A stretch of 64,000 bases of DNA, from contig NZ_JXYS01000025.1 of the NCBI RefSeq assembly GCF_000949295.1, forward strand, positions 1 to 64,000. The letters run 5' to 3'. Each line of letters opens with the position of its first letter. Position 1 is the first letter of the stretch. The position numbers and the translations under genes were made by a program. The notes under the pieces are model-generated. The model saw only the letters and a program-made list of their open reading frames with translations, was not told the origin of the DNA and searched no databases. Positions 54,883 to 63,060 of this stretch are shown piece after piece. This stretch comes from Acidithrix ferrooxidans (GTDB lineage: Bacteria; Actinomycetota; Acidimicrobiia; Acidimicrobiales; Acidimicrobiaceae).

Positions 54883-56582
54883 GCCGCTTTGTATTCACTT
54901 TGAAGGATGCAGATCTTGATTTAATTGCGCGACGAATCCCAAATTCACGGCTACTAACTTTCAATCACGAATCACTAGCCGAAAATTGGGAGTCGAAAAA
55001 CGAACTTATATTGATTATGGCTCTTGGCGCCGCTATACGAATCATAGCCCCGCTTATAACAACCAAATATAAAGACCCAAAAGTAATAGTGATCGATTCA
55101 AATGGCGAGAATGTAATTCCGATCCTTGGAGCACACCTAGGAGCTAACCAGAGCGCACAAGAGATTGCCCAGCTTCTAGCGGCTCGCCCAATTATCACCA
55201 CGAGCTCAGATCTAAGCCAATCCCTAGCAATTGACGCCTTTAGAGGATTTAGAGCCATCGGTCAAGTCGCAGGGTTCATCACAAGCACGAGCCGAGGAGA
55301 GAGATTTAAAGTTCTCAATCCAGCTAATCATTGGTTACCCCCAATGCTTAGATCCAAAGCAATGGATGACTCAGGATCTCAGTTAAATGAAGTTCTAATA
55401 TCAAACAAAAAAAGCCAAATAGAGCAGTTTTTACATCAAGACGACTCAACCTTGCGAGTCGTCTTGATTCCAAAAAATTTGGTCTTAGGAGTTGGCGCCT
55501 CCAGCGACGCAAGTAGTGACGATTCTCGCCTTCTGCTAGATGAGGTCCTTGGCATCTTTGACATAACCCCCGAGGCTCTAGCTCTCGTCGCCACCATCGA
55601 TAAACGAGGCAACCACCCAGCTATCTGCGGATTAGATCTTCCAATTGCCAGCTTTAGCCCAAGCGAGCTAGACAAGATAACGACTCCAAATGGCAACGAA
55701 TTGGTTCGATCTTTTGTGGGCACCACCTCGGTAGCCGAAGCGTCCGCACTGCTTAGCTCCAAGGCCAATCAACTGCTAATTGAAAAACAAAAGGGGCCAA
55801 AGGTCACAATTGCAATTGCCGAAGCGCTCCGAGAGGGACACCTAAGCATCTGCGGATTGGGGCCTGGCTCTATGGATCTCGTGACGCCCAAGACGATAAG
55901 GGCTCTATTGGATGCCGATGTTGTAATTGGCTTTGATGGCTACATCAACCAAATCGAACATCTCCTCAATCCTTCTCAGCTGATCCTCTCTTCACCGATT
56001 GGCCAGGAGACAAAACGCGCACAAGAGAGCCTTTCTCATCTAAGAATGGGAGACAATGTAGCTTTGGTTGCTTCAGGGGATCCCGGAATCTACGCCCTTG
56101 CAACATTAGTTCTTGAGCTAAAAAACGAGCTCCCACTTGAAGATCGCCAAAGCAGTTCGATCTCAGTCTTACCAGGAGTGACAGCTGGTCTTTCAGCAGC
56201 ATCGCTATTGGGCGCCCCTCTCGGCCACGACCACTGCTATATCTCCCTGAGCGACCTCATGACGCCATGGAAAATAATTCGAAAGCGGATTGAAGCTGCC
56301 GCTGAGGCAGACTTTGGAATCGTCTTTTATAATCCACGATCCAAAGAACGCAATTGGCAACTCAACGAGGCGCTAACTATAATTGCCGCTTCACGCCCGG
56401 GCACTACCCCGATCGGAATAGTAAAAGATGCCTATAGGCCAAACCAAGAGGTAATAGTTACCACCCTAGATGAGATCAACACCGACATAGTTACAATGAC
56501 TACTACAGTAGTCGTAGGCTCCTCAACAACCTTTATTGTCGATGGATTGATGACCACTCCAAGAGGATACCTCTCAAAATGA
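54879..56582 (+). CDS. cbiG/cobJ: CbiG-CobJ fusion (ring-contraction protein / precorrin-3B C17-methyltransferase)
   Basis: The 567-residue fusion opens with a CbiG N-domain (ILIMALGAAIRIIAPLITTK, LGAHLGANQSAQEIA, PIITTSSD). The CbiG C-domain follows from about residue 205 (LVLGVGASSDAS, ATIDKRGNHPAI). The CobJ/CbiH methyltransferase runs from about residue 325 (GHLSICGLGPGSMDLVTP, VALVASGDPGIYALA, VLPGVTAGLSAASLLGAPLGHD, GIVFYNPRSKERNW). CbiG opens the delta-lactone in the early-cobalt route, after CbiH contracts the ring. The TGA stop lies within the first copy of a 24-bp tandem repeat and overlaps the ferredoxin ATG. Confidence 0.93.
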   Translation: MSRFVFTLKDADLDLIARRIPNSRLLTFNHESLAENWESKNELILIMALGAAIRIIAPLITTKYKDPKVIVIDSNGENVIPILGAHLGANQSAQEIAQLLAARPIITTSSDLSQSLAIDAFRGFRAIGQVAGFITSTSRGERFKVLNPANHWLPPMLRSKAMDDSGSQLNEVLISNKKSQIEQFLHQDDSTLRVVLIPKNLVLGVGASSDASSDDSRLLLDEVLGIFDITPEALALVATIDKRGNHPAICGLDLPIASFSPSELDKITTPNGNELVRSFVGTTSVAEASALLSSKANQLLIEKQKGPKVTIAIAEALREGHLSICGLGPGSMDLVTPKTIRALLDADVVIGFDGYINQIEHLLNPSQLILSSPIGQETKRAQESLSHLRMGDNVALVASGDPGIYALATLVLELKNELPLEDRQSSSISVLPGVTAGLSAASLLGAPLGHDHCYISLSDLMTPWKIIRKRIEAAAEADFGIVFYNPRSKERNWQLNEALTIIAASRPGTTPIGIVKDAYRPNQEVIVTTLDEINTDIVTMTTTVVVGSSTTFIVDGLMTTPRGYLSK

Positions 56583-56652
56583 TGCAGCGGATACCTCTCA
56601 AAATGATGCAGCGGATACCTCTCAAAATGATGCAGCGGATACCTCTCAAAAT
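56565..56652. repeat. 24-bp in-frame tandem repeat at the cobJ/ferredoxin junction
   Basis: Units beginning GGATACCTCTCAAAATGATG repeat at 56565, 56589 and 56613, with a partial fourth from 56637 to 56652. The copies are identical. Each full unit carries ATGATG, the overlapping stop/start signal, so each offers a ferredoxin start codon and encodes MMQRIPLK. The length is a multiple of three, so copy number changes would preserve the ferredoxin frame. Confidence 0.97.
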
Positions 56653-56914
56653 TACCCAGGCACTACCTCTCACAGACAAAAGACAATTAAAAGCAGAGGT
56701 CATCGCTGAGTCAAACTCGATTCAAAAAATCGCATTTGACCTTGACACATGTTCGGGATGCGGCGCCTGTATTAGAACTTGTCCCCAAAGAGCAATTCAT
56801 GGATCAACCATTGGCATCTTCATCGATGAGGATCTTTGTAATAGTTGTGGCGAATGCGTCGAAATCTGTCCCAAGGGATCTTTAGTCTTTTCCCCACCAC
56901 CTGGTCAAACCTAA
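56579..56914 (+). CDS. 2x[4Fe-4S] ferredoxin with repeat-encoded N-terminus
   Basis: The 111-residue protein has two classic cluster motifs, CSGCGACIRTCP and CNSCGECVEICP, each CxxCxxCxxxCP, in the second half. The first 24 residues are three copies of MMQRIPLK encoded by the tandem repeat. Translation could begin at any of the repeated ATGs, so the native N-terminus is uncertain. It sits between cbiG-cobJ and cobH, so it probably donates electrons to a corrin-ring step or cobalt reduction (inference). Confidence 0.88.
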   Translation: MMQRIPLKMMQRIPLKMMQRIPLKITQALPLTDKRQLKAEVIAESNSIQKIAFDLDTCSGCGACIRTCPQRAIHGSTIGIFIDEDLCNSCGECVEICPKGSLVFSPPPGQT

Positions 56915-56951
56915 TCTGACTTTTCAAATCCGTTGACAAGCCCCAAGATTA

Positions 56952-57764
56952 ATGAAGAGTTCACTCGATCTAACCCTCTTCAAAGAATTAGATCGGTGTC
57001 ATCGAAACAGCCTATCGATTTCACCAAAAGCCAAAATAAAGGTAATAAATAATGCCCAATCCCCCAGTAATATCGTCATTGAAGTGAAGAGCATCAACCG
57101 GTACCTCCAGCAAATGGCTGGTAACGACATTGAAGATAAAAGCATGGCAATTATCGCTCAAAGTGTAAACCTTAACGGCTTTGATCGGTATGAGCGCGAA
57201 GTTGCTGCAAGGGTTATCCATGCCTGCGCGGATCCAACGATTTTAGAGACGCTCTCATTTTCAGATGGCTCAGTCGCCAAGGCTGTCAATTGCCTCGCTA
57301 ATTCTAGAGCTAAGGTAATTACCGATGTTGAAATGACACGGCGAGCCCTCTATTGGAGAGAGACGATATGTGGCCTCGACCAAGTGGAAACTCCCGATCA
57401 AAACAAGACTCGGACACAGACAGGTATAGAGAATGCCCTACTAGAGTCGCCCTCTGATCCAATAGTCGTCATCGGATGTGCCCCAACAGCACTCTATTCA
57501 GTAATTGAACTGTGGGAAAAAGAAAGAATTGATCCGACTTTAGTCGTCGCACTTCCCGTCGGCTTTGTAGGTGCAGCAGAAGCGAAAAAACTCTTGCAAG
57601 AAAGCGAGATCCCCCAAATCTCCAACATAGGGCCCCGTGGAGGCTCAGCTATGACAGCGGCGGCCTTCAACGCCATTGCGAGAATGGCAAAAGGCTCCTT
57701 CGTGCTAGAAGAAGCCTTAAATCGAATTACCCCAAAGGCCAACGAAACGAGAAGACCCAAATGA
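56952..57764 (+). CDS. cobH: Precorrin-8X methylmutase
   Basis: CobH/CbiC moves the C11 methyl group to C12, giving (hydrogeno/cob)byrinic acid. The 270-residue protein has the active-site His in REVAARVIHACADPT near residues 78-92. It also has DVEMTRRAL, VVIGCAPTALYSVIEL, ALPVGFVGAAEAKK and a RGGSAMTAAAFNAI end. The N-terminal 60 residues extend beyond the usual start. It overlaps cbiX by 4 bp. Confidence 0.93.
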   Translation: MKSSLDLTLFKELDRCHRNSLSISPKAKIKVINNAQSPSNIVIEVKSINRYLQQMAGNDIEDKSMAIIAQSVNLNGFDRYEREVAARVIHACADPTILETLSFSDGSVAKAVNCLANSRAKVITDVEMTRRALYWRETICGLDQVETPDQNKTRTQTGIENALLESPSDPIVVIGCAPTALYSVIELWEKERIDPTLVVALPVGFVGAAEAKKLLQESEIPQISNIGPRGGSAMTAAAFNAIARMAKGSFVLEEALNRITPKANETRRPK

Positions 57765-58627
57765 CAAACGAGCTAAGCGACATCTTTATTGTCGGCCATG
57801 GAACAAAATCTGCAATGGGACAAGAACAACTAAGGACCCTAGTGGAAATGTGTAGTAAGCACTTCCAGGGACGCAAGGTTGGATATGGCTTTTTAGAACT
57901 GGCAGATCCACATCTTGAAACCGCACTTAGGGGCTTCATTACCAAAGATACAAAAGAAATCACAGTGATACCTTTGGTGCTCTTAGGTGCTGGCCACGCC
58001 AAAAGTGACATAGCTGGAGCAGTCGAGGCTGCCCGAGGCGAATTTACTACCATTGAATTTCGCTATGGTCGAGATCTCTCGATAAGTATCGAGTTGATCG
58101 ATGCATTCATGGAGCGCTACCGCCCTATCGACCCCAGCCAAGAAAAAAACGAGGAGGCGATCCTCCTTGTAGGACGAGGTTCAAGTGATCCTGATGCAAA
58201 TTCAGAGGTCGCAAAGATAGCCAGGATGATCACCGAGATACACCAAATCTCTATTGTGGAAAGTGCATTTATATCCCTAACCACTCCCAGCGTCCCCCAA
58301 GGTCTAGAGCGCGCCTATCGCCTTGGCGCGAAAAGAATTACAGTACTACCATATTTTCTCTTTGCTGGCGCATTGATCGATCGAATTTCACAACAGGCAA
58401 AAGAATGGGGTGTTACACACCAAGATGTCACCTTGGGCATCCATGGTGAACTTGGACCTCACGAAGTGCTGGTGGAGTTAATCGCCCAGCGCATAGCCGA
58501 AGCCGATGGGGACAGGGTCCAAATGAGTTGTGATCGTTGCATCTACAGAATTCGAACAAAAAACTTCGAGTCAAACTTTGGACAGCCACTGGTGGTGGCA
58601 TATCCGAACGACCATCACCACCATTAA
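57761..58627 (+). CDS. cbiX: Sirohydrochlorin cobaltochelatase-like CbiX, two-domain form
   Basis: CbiX inserts cobalt into sirohydrochlorin without ATP in the early-cobalt route. The 288-residue protein has two homologous chelatase domains: IFIVGHGTKSAMGQEQL with VIPLVLLGAGHAKSDI, then ILLVGRGSSDPDANSE with VLPYFLFAGALIDRI. The C-terminus has a SCDRC pair and ends in HHHH, resembling the Cys and His-rich tails of long CbiX proteins. The first domain keeps active-site His residues (VGHG and AGHAK); the second has Arg and Leu at those points. Chelation of a metal other than cobalt is possible. Confidence 0.88.
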   Translation: MTNELSDIFIVGHGTKSAMGQEQLRTLVEMCSKHFQGRKVGYGFLELADPHLETALRGFITKDTKEITVIPLVLLGAGHAKSDIAGAVEAARGEFTTIEFRYGRDLSISIELIDAFMERYRPIDPSQEKNEEAILLVGRGSSDPDANSEVAKIARMITEIHQISIVESAFISLTTPSVPQGLERAYRLGAKRITVLPYFLFAGALIDRISQQAKEWGVTHQDVTLGIHGELGPHEVLVELIAQRIAEADGDRVQMSCDRCIYRIRTKNFESNFGQPLVVAYPNDHHHH

Positions 58628-58634
58628 TGGTGGT
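58617..58634. repeat. Perfect palindrome over the cbiX stop codon
   Basis: ACCACCATTAATGGTGGT is a perfect 18-bp palindrome that contains the His codons and TAA stop of cbiX. It has no following T tract. It may limit 3' mRNA decay or simply reflect the His-rich tail. Confidence 0.5.
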
Positions 58635-58703
58635 CATATCGCCACTTTCACGACAAGCCTATACTTTTGGCGCGGTTACCTTTAGCCTCCTTGGCACTAA
58701 AAG

Positions 58704-59468
58704 TTATGGGCCTCCCACAAAGCCTCCATTGGAATATAGGTGCTGACCATTTATCCAACCGCCTCGTGGCGAGCAGAGAAAAGAGACAAGATTTGCAACA
58801 TCTTCTGGCTCCCCAACACGCCCCAGTGCAGTTTTACTCTTGATCAAATCAATCAGCTCAGGAGACATCCAGCCCGTATCGGTAGCTCCAGGATTTATCA
58901 CATTCGATCGAATTCCCAATTCAGAAAGTTCATGGGCAGCAGCTAAAACAATTCGATCGAGCCCGCCTTTGGTAGCGCCGTAGGGGAGATTGAAGGCTGT
59001 GTGGTCGCTGGTAAGTGCGACAATGCGGCCTTGATCTGGCGCTAAGCTCCAACGAGTTGCAAACTCTCGAATCAAAAGCCAGCTTGCACGCATATTTACC
59101 TGAAAATGACGATCGAAGCTCTCAAGTGTCGTATCCATAATCGATGAATCCACAGACTCACAATGCGAAAGAACCAACACAGCCACAGGACCCAATTTCG
59201 AGTTGACCATATCAAAGATCATCGATGGAACAGAGGGCTCCGAAAGGTCGGCTTCTATGCCAATACTTAGTCCTCCCAAGTTGGCGATATAGTTGCTAAG
59301 TTCGCTGTTATGCTCAGGATCGGCTCCCCAAGGCATCGATTCGTCATATCGGCTCCAGTAGGTGTAGGCGATATCAAAACCATCCCGAGCTAGAGCCTTA
59401 GCAATCGCGCTTCCAATGCCTATTCTTCTGCCGACTCCCGTTATTAGCGCCACTTGCCTTGGTGCCAT
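58704..59468 (-). CDS. SDR-family oxidoreductase
   Basis: The 254-residue short-chain dehydrogenase has the cofactor loop ITGVGRRIGIGSAIA and LSHCESVD. The catalytic Ser is in IVALTSDHT and the Tyr-x3-Lys in YGATKGGLDR, with NPGATDTGW following. The cofactor segment with TYWSRYDE suggests NADP(H). An ATG at 59468 with GAGGG about 9 bp upstream is preferred to the in-frame 59501. The substrate is unknown, and it converges on the cobalamin operon without an obvious link. Confidence 0.85.
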   Translation of the reverse strand: MAPRQVALITGVGRRIGIGSAIAKALARDGFDIAYTYWSRYDESMPWGADPEHNSELSNYIANLGGLSIGIEADLSEPSVPSMIFDMVNSKLGPVAVLVLSHCESVDSSIMDTTLESFDRHFQVNMRASWLLIREFATRWSLAPDQGRIVALTSDHTAFNLPYGATKGGLDRIVLAAAHELSELGIRSNVINPGATDTGWMSPELIDLIKSKTALGRVGEPEDVANLVSFLCSPRGGWINGQHLYSNGGFVGGP

Positions 59469-60025
59469 CGCATGCGCCCTCCTACCCTTTTGTAATGGCA
59501 AACTTCGAAATCATCACCGCTATTTATCGCAATCCATAAGATCGCCTCAGCTAAAGGGTAATCCCAAATCCCAACAGATACCGTCACGCCTAACAATCCT
59601 CATCTACCAAGTTATCTCTACATATGGCAACGGCCATTAGAAAATGCATGAATGTGGCAACGAAAATTACTACGGAATGACCGCCTAGCGTGACGGCCCA
59701 CTCTCGGTCTCTGGAACCTTCGAGGCAACTATCCCAAACCCATCGGAGACTGTCGCATTCGGCCTGCAACTACGACTCTGCGTCTCTGACGACGCGCAAC
59801 CGGTAGTTATAACCAACTGTGGACCAACTCATCTTTGTCTTCTAGCCCATGGCTACATACTTGCCTAAATAAAGATCAAATCCATAACAACCTAATCCAA
59901 ATAACAACATCGTCTAGCATTGTAGCTATCACGTCGTGTGGTCTCCTTGGTACGCAAGATCAGTTATCACCAACAATACACCACAGTACCGCCAACATTG
60001 AAAAGAGCATTCCTACAATCAGCTA

Positions 60026-60311
60026 AAGGAGATCATTACCCAGGCTCCCTTTCGAGAAAGGGGTCGAATTGACTGAATTTAAGACCACCTCTGATCGCCT
60101 ACATCCTCTCGTAGGCGTCGATCTGAACCACGAAATTGGTAATCTCGTCGCGGAATCAGGGGTCGTTCTCTCGACTTATAGCGCGATAAGTCTCCACGTC
60201 TTAGTTACAGAGTCGCCAACGCTGTGGACAAACTCATACTGATCGCTAAAGGCCGACGACGCCCCGTTAGAAATCATCGAGCAGTACATGGCTAATCAGC
60301 GCAACGTTTGA
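60026..60311 (+). pseudogene. Decayed IS200/IS605-type transposase (tnpA) remnant
   Basis: The frame reads EKGVELTEFKTTSDRLHPLVG and later PTLWTNSY, then a TGA at 60231-60233, then SLKADDAPLEIIEQYMANQRNV with a stop at 60309. These match the C-terminal half of IS200/IS605 TnpA, where HLHLLV carries the HUH metal-binding histidines and LWSPSYF..GGAPLE.I..YIENQ is the end. Here the first pair is altered to RLHPLV and the frame is interrupted. No N-terminal part is recognisable. Confidence 0.65.
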
Positions 60312-60337
60312 GCCCAGTTCTTTAGGGCTTCGCCCCA

Positions 60338-60383
60338 GTGGGGCAGAATCTCCATGGCTAGCGCCATGGAGATTCTGCCCCAC
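60338..60383. repeat. Palindrome with 21-bp perfect arms
   Basis: Arms GTGGGGCAGAATCTCCATGG.. (60338-60358) and the exact complement (60363-60383) flank a TAGC loop. It follows the tnpA remnant by 27 bp, preceded by GGGCTTCGCCC. No T tract follows, so a terminator is unlikely. It may be an IS200/IS605-type end hairpin or another mobile unit. Confidence 0.8.
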
Positions 60384-61780
60384 ACCCCATTGCGCTAACC
60401 CACAACTATGCAAGTTACACGTCAGAGGCGGCAATCATCGACTCGTATCGGTTCCGTCTCTATGGGATATGATGCAAGGCGCTGAAGTGGCGAGGTTACC
60501 ACGACAAAAGGAGTGCCTATAGATCCGTAGACATTTCAGAACATCAGGATTATCCCAAATGGATAAAAACCTCTTCACTTTAAAGCACTCCACATTTGAA
60601 GCCGAAATTGGATTATGCCTAATCAAACCCAACGTCCGTGATAGGCACTATCGCCATAATCTCGAACAAAGAGGTTGAAGAAAATCAGTTATATCCAATT
60701 GCGATAATCAAATTGCGATAATCAAACTCCGGGAAAAACGAGCTTAAGGGAATCGTCATAGCTCAAAACCTATAAGTGCAAAGATTGAATCCTGTTCACC
60801 TACCGAGTTGAATGTTCACCCACCGAGTTAACTGGTCATAATAAATTAATAAAAACACGACTTAAAATGGCGGAACACAGCTTAAAAATATAATTTACTC
60901 GATTGGACCAACCGAGTCAAAGGCGCAAATAGTAGCTGCCATGTCGACTAGTGACGTTCCAGCGACATATTAAAATAGCTACAAGTATGCAACTTGGGCT
61001 TCGATTGAGCGCGCCACTAGCCCCCGTGGGAATCAGCTCACCATCGCACACAGGACATGGCTCATCAATCAATCACCCACTGCGCATAAAAACATCGAAT
61101 CTTCCCTTATTGTTACAGACCTGGATCCAATTGGATTAAATGGATTATTTCATAAAATCACTAGCGCTAAAGTAAAACTTTTGAATAGTTAATGTTGATA
61201 CGATATGGCATCATCTAATAATAATTATCCCGGTAAATCAACTAACGAACAATCATAGATCCAAGCAGGTGAAGCAAAATCAGGTTAAATCCAAAAATAA
61301 TCAGGTATGTCAACACAGTCGACATAGAGTCGACTGCTGGAGGAGACATTGTCACTGATAAAGTCCACGTGATGCAAAAATAAGAAAGTAACGGCCTAGG
61401 ACTTGTTTAAAAATCACATTTTACTATTTCAAATATGGCCCATTCTCCGTCTTTGGATAATTCTCATGGTTCAAAATAACTGTAGCTAAGGCTACAGATA
61501 AAATTCTAGGAGAGGGTCCGGACCAAAACAATCCCTCACCATACCATGGCCATACAAAGCAGGCCAAATGCCAAAGCCGTAGCTGCACGATTAAACGAAC
61601 TAGAGATAAACACGGCTAAGACAAGCATGCAATTGAATAGATAGATAGATCAAGAGCAGGGTAGAAATTTTTGAGGCAGCAGTGGTGAAGTTAGCCCTGA
61701 TCTAGTCCCATCCCAAAAACCAATAAGCCTCATCATCTTCGCAGGTAGAAAAGTTTTTAAAAATATTTTCCGCAATTGAC

Positions 61781-61833
61781 TTGAAAGTGCCATTACTAGT
61801 GAATAATATTACTTCTAGTGGAAGCGCTTCCAC
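61781..61833 (+). promoter_or_regulatory. lacI-type gene promoter and operator
   Basis: TTGAAA (61781-61786), a 17-bp spacer and TAATAT (61804-61809) form a promoter. GTGGAAGCGCTTCCAC (61818-61833) is a perfect 16-bp palindrome with the central CG typical of LacI/CcpA-family operators, placed over the expected transcription start. Autorepression by the following gene is likely. Confidence 0.8.
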
Positions 61834-61889
61834 GGCTCGAATTACCTTGGGGAAGGTAGAGCCAGTGAACGCACAAAGGGGGAAACCAC

Positions 61890-62936
61890 GTGCTAAAACA
61901 TTCGAGAGTTAACATATTTGATGTTGCTAACCATGCTGGCGTCGCCGTTTCCACCGTTTCCAGAGTGCTAAATGGAAGCACTAAAGTTTCAGATGCAACA
62001 CGTGCAAAAGTACTTCTTGCGATCGAGACACTTGATTTTAAACCAAGTCGCCTCGCCAGCAGCCTATCTAAAGGAAGATTCGACAACGTCGCTATCGTGG
62101 CGCCGTTTCTCACTCGACCCTCAGTCGTAACTAGAATCGATGGCGCACTTGATTTCTTAGACCAAACGGGTCACAGCACAGTGCTCTACAGCGTCTCCAA
62201 AACATCTCAGCGCGACCACTACTTCGAAGCACTAATGGATCAACATGAAGCAACCGGTGTGATTGTGATATCTGTTCCGATGATGCCCGAGCATATACGA
62301 AAGTTCCAATCCGCTGGAGTCGCGTTGTCCCTTGTCGACACGATTGGCGAAGGAACCGCTCAGGTCACAATAGATGATCAATTGGGTGGACGCCTAGCTA
62401 CTAACCACCTCATTGAAGAAGGACATAGCCGTATCGGTTTCATCGGCGATCTAATCAAAGGGGAAAGCCTCAAATTCTCGTCTTCTCGCGAACGACTCAT
62501 TGGAATGGTCCAAGCACTAACGGCCAATGGATTGACCCACGATGAATCCTTGGTCAAGTTAGGTGATCATAGCGCTGAGGCAGCTCGAGTATGCGCCCAG
62601 CAACTCTTGGAATCAGCCAATCCACCGAGCGCAATATTCGCCGCATCAGATACACAGGCTATAGGAGCACTGGTGGCGGCTGAATCTTTGGGACGCAAAG
62701 TTCCTCAAGATTTGGCCATAATTGGCTTTGACGACCTAGAAGTCACCAGCCTTTTGGATCTCTCAACCGTGCGCCAACACTTACATGAGAGCGGAAGGCT
62801 CGGGGCCCAACGACTAACCACTCTCATGGAGGGCAAAAAAATCGACGAACCAACACTCCTGATGGACATCGAGGTGGTCGTTCGCTCTAGCACTAAAGGA
62901 GAACGGGGGTCAAGCCTGAGTCGAATTATCTCGTAA
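61890..62936 (+). CDS. LacI-family sugar-responsive repressor
   Basis: This 348-residue regulator has an N-terminal helix-turn-helix with hinge (NIFDVANHAGVAVSTVSRVL, then RLASSL), followed by a periplasmic-binding-protein-like effector domain (VAIVAPFLTRPSV, LATNHLIEEGHSRIGFIGD, AIFAASDTQAIGAL, IIGFDDLEVTSLLDLSTV). GTG 61890 is the start, with AGGGGG about 7 bp upstream. The palindrome just upstream and the solute-binding protein downstream suggest control of a sugar ABC transporter. The sugar cannot be named. Confidence 0.93.
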   Translation: MLKHSRVNIFDVANHAGVAVSTVSRVLNGSTKVSDATRAKVLLAIETLDFKPSRLASSLSKGRFDNVAIVAPFLTRPSVVTRIDGALDFLDQTGHSTVLYSVSKTSQRDHYFEALMDQHEATGVIVISVPMMPEHIRKFQSAGVALSLVDTIGEGTAQVTIDDQLGGRLATNHLIEEGHSRIGFIGDLIKGESLKFSSSRERLIGMVQALTANGLTHDESLVKLGDHSAEAARVCAQQLLESANPPSAIFAASDTQAIGALVAAESLGRKVPQDLAIIGFDDLEVTSLLDLSTVRQHLHESGRLGAQRLTTLMEGKKIDEPTLLMDIEVVVRSSTKGERGSSLSRIIS

Positions 62937-62961
62937 TTCAAATTCTTAAAAGGTAAAAAAA

Positions 62962-63022
62962 CGATCGAGGTTATGGTCTTGGGCCACTTGGTAATTCGCG
63001 CCCAATACCTAACGCTCGATCG
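62962..63022. promoter_or_regulatory. Inverted repeat ahead of solute-binding protein gene
   Basis: CGATCGAG (62962-62969) and CTCGATCG (63015-63022) are complementary 8-bp arms 45 nt apart, next to a GTTA/TAAC extension, between the repressor gene and the lipoprotein gene. It may be a leader hairpin or a pair of operator half-sites. Confidence 0.3.
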
Positions 63023-63060
63023 ATGCTTATAGCTTCGCAGAAGCACGAAAGGAAGTCTAG

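Larger units (their letters stand above)
59502..61780. other. 2.3-kb gene-poor region with mobile-element scars
   Basis: No intact gene is seen. The frame 59689-59868 reads like protein (VSGTFEATIPNPSETVAFGL) but lacks a start and may be a remnant. The tnpA remnant and large palindrome are listed separately. AATTGCGATAATCAA is repeated in tandem near 60690-60722. TGTTCACCYACCGAGTT occurs twice near 60793-60829. CAGTCGAC/GTCGACTG form a stem at 61316-61336 and CTGTAGC/GCTACAG at 61480-61497. The rest is A/T-rich. Confidence 0.5.

Noticed and set aside
60685-60830. CRISPR array
   Set aside because: Only two copies of each short repeat occur, with no regular spacers and no cas genes in the window.
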